Shown here in pieces: positions 15,001-26,200 of a stretch of 64,000 nucleotides of DNA (the stretch's first letter is position 1; each line of letters starts with the position of its first letter). The stretch comes from Ifrita kowaldi (taxonomy: Eukaryota; Chordata; Aves; Passeriformes; Cinclosomatidae). A program made the translations under genes and the position numbers. The notes beneath the pieces are model-generated. The model was not told the origin of the DNA. It saw nothing but the letters and a program-made list of their open reading frames with translations, and ran no database searches. The DNA is taken from the NCBI GenBank assembly GCA_013398055.1, contig VZRS01009480.1, forward strand, positions 62,001 through 126,000. The letters run 5' to 3'.

Positions 15001-18000
15001 GGAACGGTGTTACCAGCTAGCACTGTCAGCAGGAAAATGGCTTTCTAAAAGCCATTTAACTCTAAAACCAATGTAGTTCTGCTTTCAGCTGGCAAAGAGA
15101 ACACGACTATGCTGAGAGAATTGAAAATCCTTTTCTGAGTCTTCATCCAGCTACAGCAAAGGGTCAGCAAATCAAAAATTTGGTTCAGTTTGGCTATGAA
15201 GAGTATTGTCAGAACATAAACAAAACTATCGCTATGCACTTGGTTTTTTCTCCCCATTAAATAGATAGGTATTTATCAAACATGTATCTGTAAATATTTT
15301 ATCTTGTTCATCCCTTCAGCTATACCTCTGAAATTAGCTCTGGGTTTATTCCTTGGACATCAGGGGAACTAGTGGCTCAGCTGGATGCAAATGCTGACCT
15401 GGGTATCACAAAGGGTATGAGCTGCTCTCAGCCCTGGTTTTTCTCTAATGACCTTCTTGCCCGGTGTCAGGCATGGTGCGTGCTTGGGTTACTGGTAATA
15501 TCTTGACTATATCTCCTAAATAAATAACAAATCCTTCCTTTGTCTTTCTCTTTCCCTTGGGTAGAATACGGTTCTGATCTGGAACAAGACATAAAATCGG
15601 AAACAAGTGGCTACTTAGAACAGATTCTGGTTTGCCTGCTTCAGGTAATGCTGGAGAACAGAACTGAGGGTACAAAGGTCTTCACGTTTTTCTCTTCTTT
15701 TTTGGAGAAGACATGCAATAAAAGAGCCAGTACAGTCATGTTCACCAGATAAATTGCAGGGACAACCATGTCACTTGGAGTGGATCTATTTCAGCTTGGA
15801 TGTAACTGAAGCAGGGAAACCTCCCTCTCTAAGAGCAGTAAGAGAGCTGGGAACCTACAGCCAGCTCTGGTGCAGAGAGACACCTCACTTTTACATATGC
15901 GTAAAGCCACTGTACTCTACGAGGGTTTTAGAAAACAGTGCCCCTCCACTATGAATCACCACTTTTCCAGGGTCTCTGCCCTCAATGCTGAGTGCATTTG
16001 GATGCATTTACCAACCACGTTTTCAGAAATTTCCTGCCTGGTAGCAGAATAACTGAGCAATCTTTTACTCTGCTTCATATGACTGATTTCAGCACCTTTC
16101 AGTGAAGGAGCCAGCACTTGTGCTGTCTGAAATATTACTGCTTGAGTACTCTGGAGAAATAGATAGCTGAGAGGATAGTTGATCTTTGCTCAGAATGAAT
16201 GCTCTGATCCTTATTTATGGAAGAATCTTCATGAGACAAAATTGTTACCTTTCTTTTTCTGCTCGTAGGGTGAGAGGGACAATGCCACTCTCTATGTGGA
16301 CACAGCCCTGGCTCTCCAGGATGCAGAGGTACTCTCAAATACCTGTGATCGGTGATATGATCATTCCCACCTTCTTGAACTTCAGAGTGCTTCAGTGAGC
16401 AGCACAGTCCTGGTCAGCAGAGGGTTGGAGTCACAATAATTTGGGGTGGGGTGATCTTTACGTAAGAAACTTGTGATTCTTCAATTTTGCCTGCACTGCT
16501 GAGCTCTGCCATTCCAAAGAGGAGTGATAAGACCTGGGCTTTGGCTCAGCTGCTTTTGGTATGTGAAAGTGTATAGGTATGGTGGAGTGGAAGAGGAGAG
16601 AAAAGGGAAGAAACCTCAAGTGTATTGTTGGCTGCTCCAGCTGCTGCAAGAGGGGTAGAAAGGATGGAGACAGCGGCTGCTCCAATTTGTCTAGAAGACA
16701 GAAAGGTTTTCATAAGTAACCATTCTAGGAGACTCTGGTTCACACAGTGGTTTAGATTACTCCAAACTCCTTTACCCCAGCCATGCCTTGAGCCAAACTC
16801 TGTTCCTTTACCAGCTGCCCACACAGAACTTCTTGCTAATAACTGTGTGTTAAATTCCAGACTCTCTATGCTGCGGGAGAGAAGATACGGGGCACTGATG
16901 AGATACAGTTCATCACCATCTTGTGCAAAAGGAGTGCCACACACTTAATGAAAGGTATGGAGCAGAACCCACTCTACCAACACTATGCTCCCAAGCCTCT
17001 GAAATCAGAAATTACCCTAGGCAAAAAGAAGAGGTAGGGCTATAGATGAGAGACATAGGTGGTCAGAAATAAGTACCTGAGCCTGTTTTCTGATTCCTAG
17101 TCACTCAGTAACCAAAAGCTGCCAGCAGATTTTGGGAAAGATTATGAAGATTTAGTTCTGCTGAAAATGAACTGGCTTATCCAGGAGTCCCTATGCAGTG
17201 GTGATAACTGGATAGTCGTTTTTATAAACCCAAGAAGTGAGTGAGTGAGTACCATCCTAATTAGGTAGGAGCATGTGGTGAACAGACATGTCCCTTGGAT
17301 GCGGGTTCTCCCAGAGGAAAAAAAATCACTAAAAAATCAGCTGGTTATTCAGTGCTGGAGAATCACAGGGTGCGACCTGCATTTCTGCCCCAGGTCCTTT
17401 TGAGGGCATCAGAGGCTGCTGGGAGGGAAGACACGGTCCTGCTCCAGCTGAGACCTCAGCTCCCCACTGTCTGTGCAGCAGAGACCAAACCTTTTCATCT
17501 CAAGGCTTTTGAGGCATAACAGATTTCGTTATGTCGGCTGAATCTAAACATATCAAGTACTGTGTGAATCAGCTAAACTGATAAATTTAGCTGGGGATAA
17601 ATTAGGTGTGTCTGAGCTTTTTCAAGTTGAGGTCCTCTGAAGCTGTTTCTATGCCCTGGAAGCCAGCTCCCCCTTGTGTTTCAAATTCAATCTCCCAAGG
17701 TCACTTAAAAACAAAACAAACAAACAAAAATAGGTGGTCTCTATAGTCTTTGTCTGTATCTGTCTTTAAGAATTGAATTTCATCTAGTTGTCATAATGCA
17801 ACCAGTCTTTGGGACCTACTGTGGCACCAAGCAATTTCTTCTGTGCAACGGCCACCTGTAGCTATTTGTGTTTAAAACCTAAGTGTAATTGTTGCAGCTT
17901 TTAATTTTTTTTTTAATAGAAAGAGTAGGTCTGAGTTGAGAAGCTTGTATCCATCTGTCTATTCCATATTCCATTTCCCCGAAGTGTCTTGAGTGTTGAT

Positions 18001-21000
18001 GATCTTGGATGCTGAGCAGTTTATTAAGATGTCCATTGCACTACATAATAGTTTTCCTTCTTTGTTAGTCCTAGAAAGCTAGGAATAAAAACAGATAGCT
18101 GTGTTTCTGAGCCTTGGAGCATCCAAATTGTATAAGGCGAGCAATGACCCTGTGGCTGAACTTTTGTTACTGTGAGAACTCAAGTATCTCGGAATCTGCA
18201 CCTGTATTTTGCTCATCTTTTCTCAGGTTGTTTGTTTTTTTTTTAAGCTGAAAAGGTTGAAGTTTTTCCAAATGGTGTTGTCATCATTTTAAAGTTCATA
18301 GGCTGTAAGCTGCATAGTCCTAGATTTAAGCTGATTTTATTTTAGCTCCTGAAGCTAATGACATCAACAAGCAGAAGACCAAAGGTGTGTCTAACTTCGT
18401 TGTCTGCTTTATTTCTGTGGTTAAACACAGTGATGAAGGGTCAGATTTCCACGTAAACTTGAGGTGACTGAAATTGCATTTTCACATGAAGACAGGGAAT
18501 TAAGAACATGAATGGTTTGGCTTTTCGTAAACTTTAATATCCATCTTTATAGCCTGTATTTTTGATGCTGACTAAAGCCTCTTGAAGCTGGTGCAAATGT
18601 GGGCATTGCTTTTGCAGAATGTGTGTATTCATATTGCCACACAAGCAATGCCTGTAAATATTGGGCACAAAATGCCTCGGAGGTTACCTGGTAAAAAACT
18701 GACGTTCTTTGTGTTTCAAACAGTGTTTGAAGAATACCAGAAACTGGCTGGGAAGAGCATAGAAGACTCTATCAAGAGTGAAACTCGTGGTTCACTTGAG
18801 GATGCCATGCTGGCTATTGGTAAGTGGTGACCTTTGCTTTGTCAGAGTCTGCTGCCTTTTCTTCTGCAGTAGTTGACTTATATTAGATGGATCTACTTTA
18901 TAAAGGTATCTGTCAGGAAGTAAGGGGTACCTCTTGGGTAAGATAAACTCAAGATTCCAGGAACACACTGCATTAATGGGAAACATGTAGGATCTCAGTC
19001 ACCTGCTGTCCTGGACTGGAATTACCATTGATTCTTACTGAGCTTTTCTGTATGCCTAGTGAAATGCACCAGGAACATCCATAGCTACTTTGCAGAGAGG
19101 CTGTACCATGCTTTAAAGGTAAGACTCTTCATTGCAGCACACTTGTTTTCATACTGACTTAATTTGTTACCTGGCTTCCACCAATTCAAGCAAGGAGAGC
19201 CAAGGTTTTGGTGAAATTCAGCAACTTTAGTGCAATTGTTGCAAGTAATAGCAGAATCCTTTCAAACACCTTCGGTCAAAAAGTACCCTTTAAGCTCGAG
19301 ATACCAAGGGAGTCTGGCTTTTCTGGCTTAAGAGTCTGCAAGGTGCCCAGCCCCACTTTCTGGAACACAGACAAAACTTCTGGAAGAGGCTTTTCTAGGA
19401 GGTTGATTATGGTGAAGTCTTGCTTTCCATGTTAGTAGACTGGAACACAATATTTTTTTTTAGAAAGCAATTCTCTCAATGGCAGTATAAAATGAGAGTT
19501 TCAAATGGGGACATATAAGGTATCTGCAGATTGTGCCCCTGTAATGTTTAACTGGTATGTACAAGATGTCAGCTCTCCAAACCTTTTGGAAAGCTGAGAT
19601 AACTGTTTTGTTATCAGTGTGATCTTAATTTTCCTATGAGTGATTAAACAATATTGGTTGAAGCCAAACACTGCCTGGGTGATGCTGCAGAAGGACAATC
19701 TGTATTCGGTGGCAACTCCCACCTTTGTAGCATGTTTGCTTTTGCATTTGACATGTGCAAAACTTGTGCACACTTCCATGGTGGGCTTGTGGTGTTGAGA
19801 GTGGCCCCTGAGAGGGGTGAGAGGATTGGCCCTCCAGAGAGAGATGCAGATGTTCCACAGAACATGTGCCAAGTGGTGTTTGAAAGGTGACTCCTCCTGC
19901 CCTGGACTAGTTTGCACAGCTTATCCCTTGAACACCCAGTGACATCACAGACTAATGGATCTGTTATTCCAGGGGGCTGGCACAGATGATGGGACTCTGA
20001 TAAGGGTGATTGTTTCTCGAAGTGAAGTTGACCTAAATCTTATAAAGCCTGAATTCAAGCGTATTGCAGGAAAGTCTCTCTCCAGTATGATTTCGGTAAG
20101 CAGAATCTGGATGTGATGGTTCTTAGCCACTGCATGTATTCCTAATCTTTCCAGCGCTGTGGGATGCTTCCATGGTTGTTTGCAGCAACAATGTCATTTC
20201 TGCCATGATTATAGCTCTCCTTCACTAGGCCTGTTAGCAGTCATGTCCTTCAGAGACACGTGTGAAAGGTGAGTCAGACTGTCTGCTCTGTGACTTGGAC
20301 AAAGCAAACCCAAGAAGACACTGCATCCAGATTTTCATGGACCAGACTGTGTATCCATGCACTGCGTGATCTCATAGATGAATCTAGATTAAATTAATCA
20401 TCCTTGTTATACCTATCCCACACTGCTCTGCCATTTTCTCCTCTGTCTCTGCTATCCTTAACTACCTCAAGCCAGTGCCGTCCATATAAGTCAAAATAGT
20501 GCTGGGATATTTTGTTTATCTCTTTTAATTTTTCTCTTCCTTTCTCTTCCTTTCTCTTCCTTTCTCTTCCTTTCTCTTCCTTTCTCTTCCTTTCTCTTCC
20601 TTTCTCTCCCTTTCTCTTCTTTTTTCTTTTGCTGTTGTTTGGTTGGTTGGGTTTTTTTAGCTGCCTTATCCCAGATGAAAGCCTGGTCTATGCTCTGATG
20701 AGATAGGTTCAGTTTCTGAACCTTGTCAGGGCTTATTGTAGCATTTGTCTCAGCTCTGAGTGAATGTGCCTCCCCTACTAGTGCTGAAATGCTGTTTTTT
20801 ACCATTTGTCCTAAGGAGTCTGGGACATTCCTCTCCCCCTGTGCAAATGGCACAGAAGCCCTGTCCTTAGCAGCCCCCATGGGAAGTCTGGTTCTGTAAT
20901 GAAGGGCCTTTTTTCTAATTGACACTGTCAGTGTCTGTCATGCTGATTAATGATCAATCTTCAGGGGTCTGTACAGAATATTCATTCCTTCTGAGAAGTG

Positions 21001-21585
21001 GAACTAGCTTTACACCTGTCTTCACAAAACATTTAAAGGGAGCAAATTCTTTTTTAACCTAGCGAATATTTTGTGTAGTGCTTCTAGATCAAAATGACCA
21101 CATTTGTGGCTTTTTAAAAAATGTCGTGTGTCAGGGCTAACTATAGTGCCTTTTCCCTTCCTGTAGGGAAGAGATGCTACAAAAATACCCAGGGACAAAA
21201 AAACTGAACAAAACAGGTTTGCTTGCTGTGATTTGTGCTGACTTTGTCTGTGCTGCTCTCTGGGACAGAGCCCTGATCAATTGCTCACCTGCATTCCAAA
21301 GGAAAAAATTGGACTTGATAAATGTTATTTCAGGTGGTAGCTACAAGCCTCATTTCTCCATTCTCTTTTGGTGGTGTGTCAGCTGGCAGGAACTCTGCTG
21401 AAGTCTGGCTTGCTCTTTCCAAGGTCCTTTTCCTGTGTGGGCATATTCCACAGACTGACAACGTCAGCACTTGGAGCATGCAGAGGAACTTCCATACTCA
21501 CCTATGTTTTAATATTTTCTTCTGTCAGGATGATACCAGTGGTGATTACAAGACAGCCTTGATGAATCTCTGTGGCAGTGACTGA
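9079..21585 (+). CDS. ANXA8: Annexin A8, 12 coding exons
   Basis: Annexin A8 is a cytosolic Ca2+-dependent phospholipid-binding protein linked to late endosome membranes and actin, and to anticoagulant activity. Twelve exons, all bounded by AG and GT, join in frame to 981 nt (326 residues; human ANXA8 has 327). The N-terminus begins MAWWKAW, close to human. Four annexin repeats follow. Type II Ca2+ loops are visible in repeat 1 (G36-x-G-T39 with acid E78), repeat 2 (G108-x-G-T111 with E150) and repeat 4 (G268-x-G-T271 with D310). Repeat 3 has the degenerate loop KIRGT at 192-196, as in mammalian A8. Exon lengths of 95, 114, 91, 80, 94, 96, 59 and 123 nt follow the usual annexin pattern. The gene points toward NPY4R, as expected for the 10q11.22 synteny. 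Paralogues such as A5 are less likely because of the MAWWK start and the neighbour. Confidence 0.95.
12464..12554 (+). CDS. ANXA8: ANXA8 exon 2
   Basis: 91 nt after a TTCTTTCAG acceptor. It encodes residues 8-37 and the first base of G38. It covers the end of the N-terminal tail and the first helix of repeat 1, including the LYKAMKGLG core. The donor is GTGAGT. Confidence 0.95.
12818..12912 (+). CDS. ANXA8: ANXA8 exon 3
   Basis: 95 nt, the canonical annexin exon length, encoding G38-K69 of repeat 1 (TDEQAIIEVLTKRS...AQFGK). The donor is AAG/GTTATT, which departs from consensus at +3 and +5. Reading through it stays open to a stop at 13033-13035. Confidence 0.95.
13989..14102 (+). CDS. ANXA8: ANXA8 exon 4
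   Basis: 114 nt encoding residues 70-107: the end of repeat 1, with Ca2+-ligand candidate E78, and the start of repeat 2 (LIVALMYSPFKYDAKELYDAMK). Acceptor TTTAACAG, donor GTAAGC. Confidence 0.95.
14853..14943 (+). CDS. ANXA8: ANXA8 exon 5
   Basis: 91 nt encoding residues 108-137 plus one base. It carries the repeat 2 Ca2+ loop GVGT followed by the conserved IIEILASRT helix. Acceptor TTATAG, donor GTAGGT. Confidence 0.95.
15565..15644 (+). CDS. ANXA8: ANXA8 exon 6
   Basis: 80 nt encoding residues 138-164 (YGSDLEQDIKSETSGYLEQI then LVCLLQ). It includes E150, the acidic Ca2+ ligand paired with the repeat 2 loop. Acceptor GGGTAG, donor GTAATG. Confidence 0.95.
16269..16328 (+). CDS. ANXA8: ANXA8 exon 7
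   Basis: 60 nt, exactly 20 codons in phase 0 at both ends (residues 165-184, GERDN...QDAE), the linker into repeat 3. The acceptor CTCGTAG is acceptable. The donor GAG/GTACTC matches consensus poorly after +3. The exon could be skipped without a frame change. Confidence 0.93.
16861..16954 (+). CDS. ANXA8: ANXA8 exon 8
   Basis: 94 nt encoding residues 185-215 plus one base (LYAAGEKIRGTDEIQFITIL then CKRSATHLMK). It holds the repeat 3 loop, which lacks the GxGT form, as in mammalian annexin A8. Donor GTATGG. Confidence 0.95.
18724..18819 (+). CDS. ANXA8: ANXA8 exon 9
   Basis: 96 nt encoding residues 216-247 plus one base (VFEEYQKLAGKSIEDSIKSE and on through LEDAMLAI), the second half of repeat 3. 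Acceptor CAAACAG, donor GTAAGT. Confidence 0.95.
19060..19118 (+). CDS. ANXA8: ANXA8 exon 10
   Basis: 59 nt encoding residues 248-267 (KCTRNIHSYFAERLYHALK), the first helix of repeat 4. Acceptor TGCCTAG, donor GTAAGA. Confidence 0.95.
19973..20095 (+). CDS. ANXA8: ANXA8 exon 11
   Basis: 123 nt encoding residues 268-308. It starts with the repeat 4 Ca2+ loop GAGTDDGTLIR, then VIVSRSEVDLNLI and LSSMIS. Acceptor TATTCCAG, donor GTAAGC. Confidence 0.95.
20531..20621 (+). repeat. Pyrimidine decamer microsatellite
   Basis: About nine tandem copies of the ten-base unit TTTCTCTTCC lie in the last intron of ANXA8. They are nearly perfect until the final copies. The complementary strand is pure purine, so it reads as a false charged ORF rich in K, E and R. 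Confidence 0.95.
21529..21585 (+). CDS. ANXA8: ANXA8 exon 12, with stop codon
   Basis: 57 nt encoding residues 309-326 (DDTSGDYKTALMNLCGSD) and TGA. D310 is the acid paired with the repeat 4 loop. The C-terminus lacks the final proline of human ANXA8. Acceptor TTCTGTCAG. Confidence 0.95.
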   Translation, partial: DDTSGDYKTALMNLCGSD

Positions 21586-21889
21586 CAGCCTCTAGGAGGA
21601 AGAAGTTGAAAAGCATACAGAGAGAAAATTAACAGTGAACAAGGGTCTGAAAATGTACTTGTAGAAAATCTTTCCATTGATCCAAGTAAAGGGTGAAAGA
21701 AGATCAGATTAATGGTCGAGATCTCCAAAGCTCTCTGAAGGATATGGATGCTCATTATACATTGAATACTATCCACTTCCCAAACAGTTTTTCAATCACA
21801 AGCGGGAATGTTAATTTGTTGTTTCCACTTTGTTCTTTGAAGGTTTCTTCTATTTTAACCCATTGTGAAGGACGGCACTTTGACATGGA
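21586..21889 (+). other. ANXA8: ANXA8 3' untranslated region
   Basis: Non-coding sequence from the TGA to the first plausible poly(A) hexamer, about 300 nt. No conserved element was recognised in it. Confidence 0.65.
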
Positions 21890-21895
21890 ATTAAA
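21890..21895 (+). terminator. ANXA8: Candidate ANXA8 poly(A) signal ATTAAA
   Basis: ATTAAA, the commonest variant hexamer, lies about 305 nt after the ANXA8 stop, and T-containing sequence (TTCTTTC) follows. It is the first hexamer of this type downstream of the stop. Use of the site is inferred. Confidence 0.6.
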
Positions 21896-23014
21896 GATTC
21901 TTTCAAACCCTCTATAGCTGTTTCACAAGTCTGAACAACCCTACAAAGCTTGGGCTGTCCTGAAGCCATGCTAATTTCACTACAAGCTGATAGAGCACGG
22001 GCCATTTGATGCTAGCAGGGTGGGTTTGGAAGGAGTCCCAGATATTAATGAGGCTTTAGGGCATGCGTCAGAACTGAGAATTTAGTGCCAGGGGCAGTAG
22101 TTTAGCAGCCTTATCTACATAATTCAGAGGGGGCTCCCCAAGGAGCAGTGAATGGCAGAGCCAAGCTGGCTGTAAGCATGTGAAAGTTGAAGGCTGTGTG
22201 CCTAATTTCCTTCTTGCTTGTCTGTTGGGGAAGACCAGCAAGTTCAGGCCCTCACATCAATGTCAGACCATGGGGGAATTAAAACTGGCATGGATGATTT
22301 GGTTTTGGTGAACATAGGATATCCTGCTGTTGGGAGCAGACCTGTTTCTGCTCCTAGTGTCACAGTAACTTCTCAGCAGTCAGTGGACTCTCTCCAAAAT
22401 TGCCTCCAACCCCCATGACTGCACTTACCACGTGCTGAGTGAAGCCCCAAACATGGACATTAATACAGAGAGAACAGTCTGAGAAGTTTGAGAAGTTAGG
22501 GTCTGCCTTGACCACTGGCTCTCCACACTTAAAGTAACTCCTTTGAATGTATAGTTACCAAAAGCCTTTCAGTAAATGTGCTCAGTAAAGGAGCTTTTCT
22601 GATCAAGCGGGTGAAGTTTTTGGCTGAGGGGTGCTCCCTTCCTTGCACAGCTGAGATTTGCACGAATCAGTGCCGTGAGAGTGGCAAGTTCAAAAGCTCC
22701 TGGTGAGTCTGGGACATAGACAAGGGACCTGGGGTCAGGGTATCTACACACCTCAAGTGAACTCGAAGAAGAGGTTTCAGTCTCTGCCCCTTTAAGTGCT
22801 TGTCTTTTCAGTGATATCCCAGTTTCTTGCCTGGTCCCTAGGCTGAGTATCAAAGTGGGGGGTTCTACTCAGTTTTTGAGGGATGTGGGTCGGCTACAGG
22901 CACCAAAGGACAGGAACTCGCATGTCCCTTATGCTGGTCAAAGGGGTTGATTTTTCACACTTGATTTTTCACAGTCAGTTGTTCTGATTGACACCGATGA
23001 TCAGGCTTCCGTGT

Positions 23015-23230
23015 TTCGTTTTGGTTCGGTTGTTTTGAGGCGAAAGCCGAGCTTACACCCCCCTCTGCTGGGGGACCGCCTGCGCGCAGCCCTGCGGCGG
23101 CACCGCGCACCCCGCGTACCCCGGGCATCCCGGGGCATCCCGCACACCCCGAGTACGGCCTCCGCGGGAGCCCAGAGGAGCAGCAGCAGTGTGGCGGGAT
23201 TTGCTCTCTCTCCCAGCCGCCTCAAAGCCT
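23015..23230. promoter_or_regulatory. Orphan CpG-rich patch
   Basis: Roughly 20 CpG dinucleotides fall within about 160 bases, in sharp contrast to AT-rich, CpG-poor surroundings. The core at 23107-23160 repeats a CCCCG/GGCATCCC-like unit with a period near 10. It lies about 1.1 kb past the ANXA8 poly(A) signal and is not at the start of any gene I can see. It could be a small promoter, an enhancer or just a GC-rich minisatellite. Confidence 0.45.
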
Positions 23231-26200
23231 GATATGGAGGGGTGCGTTCCTGTCCCCTTGGGGAGCCAGCTCAGGGGCTCGCAGCCCTCCGCATGACTAT
23301 AGGCTCTGCAGCAAGGCACTCCTCTGGCCAGAGTCATGTGAGGAGGTTTTAGTGAAAGTATGACCCGTTCTGGTGTGTTTGGGGTATTATTTTGGAAAGG
23401 CCAGATGGGAATTTGTGTTTGCCTGAGCAGGGAACAGGAGTTATTTACATCGCTGCACCCACAACACCTCTGCTTCCTGAAGCTGGACAGGCAGCATGTG
23501 AAAAGCAATCCCAGCCTCGAGAGACCGAAATCTGACTAGAAAAGCCTAATGAAAGCTCAGCTGTTCAAGCATATTTTAGTTCACAGTTGTCTGATGATTT
23601 CGCTAAAACATTTGTGTTTATATCACCCCAGAGCTCCTGTTGTTGTTATTGTTATCAGGTTACTCAGGTCAGAGGTTGGCTCTTCTTGTTGACCTGTGCT
23701 TAGCCCAGAAGGTCTGGATTAGAGCTGTTTCACTGTGATTGTGATCCCAGTTTATTAATAACAGCATGGGAGATGTAAAGTGAGCTGCCAGAATGCTCAC
23801 AGGAGATCAGTAGTAAAGCTGGAAAGGAGGAACAACCAGGGGAAGCTGATTCTATCACTGTAATTGCTGGGAAACAAAACAATTGTAAAACATCAATGAA
23901 GATTTAATTACATATTGATTGCTGCTAAAATGTTCCCTGGGTGAACAGGTGCTTTAATAAATCAGGATCAATTCCTAAGCTGTTCTAACCAGTCTTTTCT
24001 AGGTGCAAATATTGACTTAGGGCCTTTCTATTCATTCACAGTTTTATTAACATGATTTTATTGCACAAAAATTGAGATAAAATCTTGGCAAGGAAAAGCT
24101 AACAGGGGCAATGTAAAAAATGCCCAGGACTGGTGCAGGCCTTCTGCTGCCTATGTGCCAGCCTTTTCCCTCTTGCTGTGCTGCAGAAAGACCTGTGTGC
24201 AGGGAGTCTCCAGGGACAACACTAATGCCACCTTGCTGTCTTCCCCGGGTGGCTGCCCTGTGTGCTCAGATGCAGCACACACAGCAGGAGCTGTGCTATC
24301 CATCAGCCTCATGGGGTGGAGGTACTTCAGCTCTCTGCTCATCTCACACCCAGGCCTACATAGGAATGGCTGCCTCCAGCTATTAGCTCTGTTCCTGACA
24401 CCTGGAAAACTAACGAAATCTGTTCCAGATAGGATGCTAATGCATATGCATCGTGCTTAACCCCTGAGAGTTTCTATTCCAGAGAAAGCTGAGGTTATAC
24501 AGTCTTGCTTAATTCTCCCAGAAACCCAGCGCAGATGTGACCTGAAACCCAGGAGGCCAGCCACAGGCTCTGCTTCTTGAGAGGTGCGTCATCCCTGTGA
24601 CTTCTGGAGAGAAGAAGAAAATATTGGATTGATTTGGCTTCACTCGTGTTCCTATTTTGCAACAGTTTGGAGTAATTTTTGGGTAAAGTATGTTTAAGTG
24701 TTCAAACTGAGATTGAAAGAACATTGTTCCCATCAGGAAGTGGAAGAAGAGAATAGCAGATATCTTAGTTGAGCCAAGTGGGAAATCTCTTTACCATCTC
24801 CTCCTTTTAAGGGAAGTTTTTCAAGGGCAGAAAATAATCTGATAAAGATGTTCAGTCTTATTTTTTCCCTGCGGTTTCCTCATCAGTACACAGAGGCAAC
24901 CCTGGCTACTGTAGGCTTTTGAGCTGGGGCTGGAGTGGAGCCGGTCCAGAGCCTGGCCTGAGGCACCAGAGCTGACACCGGGGCACCTTTGAGGCTGCCC
25001 AGACAGCGCTTCTCTTCAGAGCTGAGGGTGGGGTTGCCAAAACACAGAACAGCACGGTGTGTGGCCTTGGGGAAGGGAAGGTGGGTTGTGCTGTCATGGA
25101 TGGCTCCACTATTTGTTCTGGGGCGGGCTGAAGGGAGGGAGGCTTGAGGGGAGAGCACCCTCATTGCCAGGCACATGGGAACCTTCCTGAATGGAAACTG
25201 TTGGTACTTTTTTATGCTTAAATTAATGAATTAATGGTAAATTAGTGTTGATGTATTAATGTAAAATGCTGCAGGGTTTAAATCCTGCCTGCTGCAGACA
25301 TCCAGATGGGATAATGGAGTCTCCTAGTGTCGTGGCTTGTTGCCTGGCTGTCCTGAAGCAGCCTGTTTTTCTGGCAAGGTGGCCATCTGATAATAAAATG
25401 TGCACCTTCCTCAGGGATTATGGGTGGAATCTCCTTCGCAGGGAAGACAGCAGCAAACTGTAAGATGCTAAGATGGGACTGTGCCAAAGACCGGTCAGGC
25501 TTTCCTTCAATTCTGCCTTGAGCCAAAATGCCTGAGCTGACTCCAAAGACTCTTCACTGCTTTAGTGGCTGGGGTCAATAACTGCAGAACATCCCCATGC
25601 TTGGGATGCTGCAGCAGCAAGAGATGTTTTGTTTGACACAGTGCAGCAAGCTCTTCTCCTCAGACCACATGCAAACAAGGTCACTCCAGTTGCCCATCTC
25701 TCCCATCACTGCAAACATTATTGGCCTTGTAAGTGATTGTTGTTCAGTCTTCTGGTGTCATACATTTGAACCCAAAGAACTCATCCCTGAGGTTCCAAGA
25801 AATTACCGGTAGTTTTTGTTGCTCACTAAAAACCTTATGTTAGGCTGCAGAAAAGAATTAGTGGTTTAGGGTTTGTATCTGACTGTCCTCTGAGAAGACA
25901 GAAACAGCCAAACCTGAGGACCTGGGCTCCTGTCTGTTTGGAAGAAAGCATAACTTGTTCAAGCTGTGTTTCTGTTTCCCCAACATTCCTTCCTGTTACA
26001 AATCTCAATTAGCCATGGTGGGTCAGTATCACGCCTCAGACTGCTCACGTCTGCTGGAGGCTTGGAGTTGGCATTTCTGACTGAAAGTTGTGTGCCCAAC
26101 ACTTAAGAGTGTCACTGGTATGGGAGTTCAAAGTTCATGGGGATTTTATCCCATAGTACTTTGCATTCTTCCAGTTGCAAAAAAATACTTATGGTGATAT

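Larger units (their letters stand above)
9100..21528 (+). other. ANXA8: ANXA8 introns
   Basis: Eleven introns separate the exons. The longest are intron 1 (9100-12463), intron 8 (16955-18723) and intron 11 (20096-21528); the shortest is intron 9 (18820-19059). I found no nested gene. Contents worth noting are a 23-base-period duplication at 12269-12309 (GAAACTTGTG followed by T or C and TCTCTTT) and the decamer array in intron 11. Confidence 0.8.

Noticed and set aside
20491..20925. Minus-strand 144-codon ORF with a KERKRKEEKGRE repeat
   Set aside because: It is the translation of the decamer microsatellite in the ANXA8 intron.
23053..23508. Minus-strand 151-codon ORF over the CpG-rich patch
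   Set aside because: High GC removes stop codons and makes long chance ORFs; the amino-acid order shows no domain or signal.
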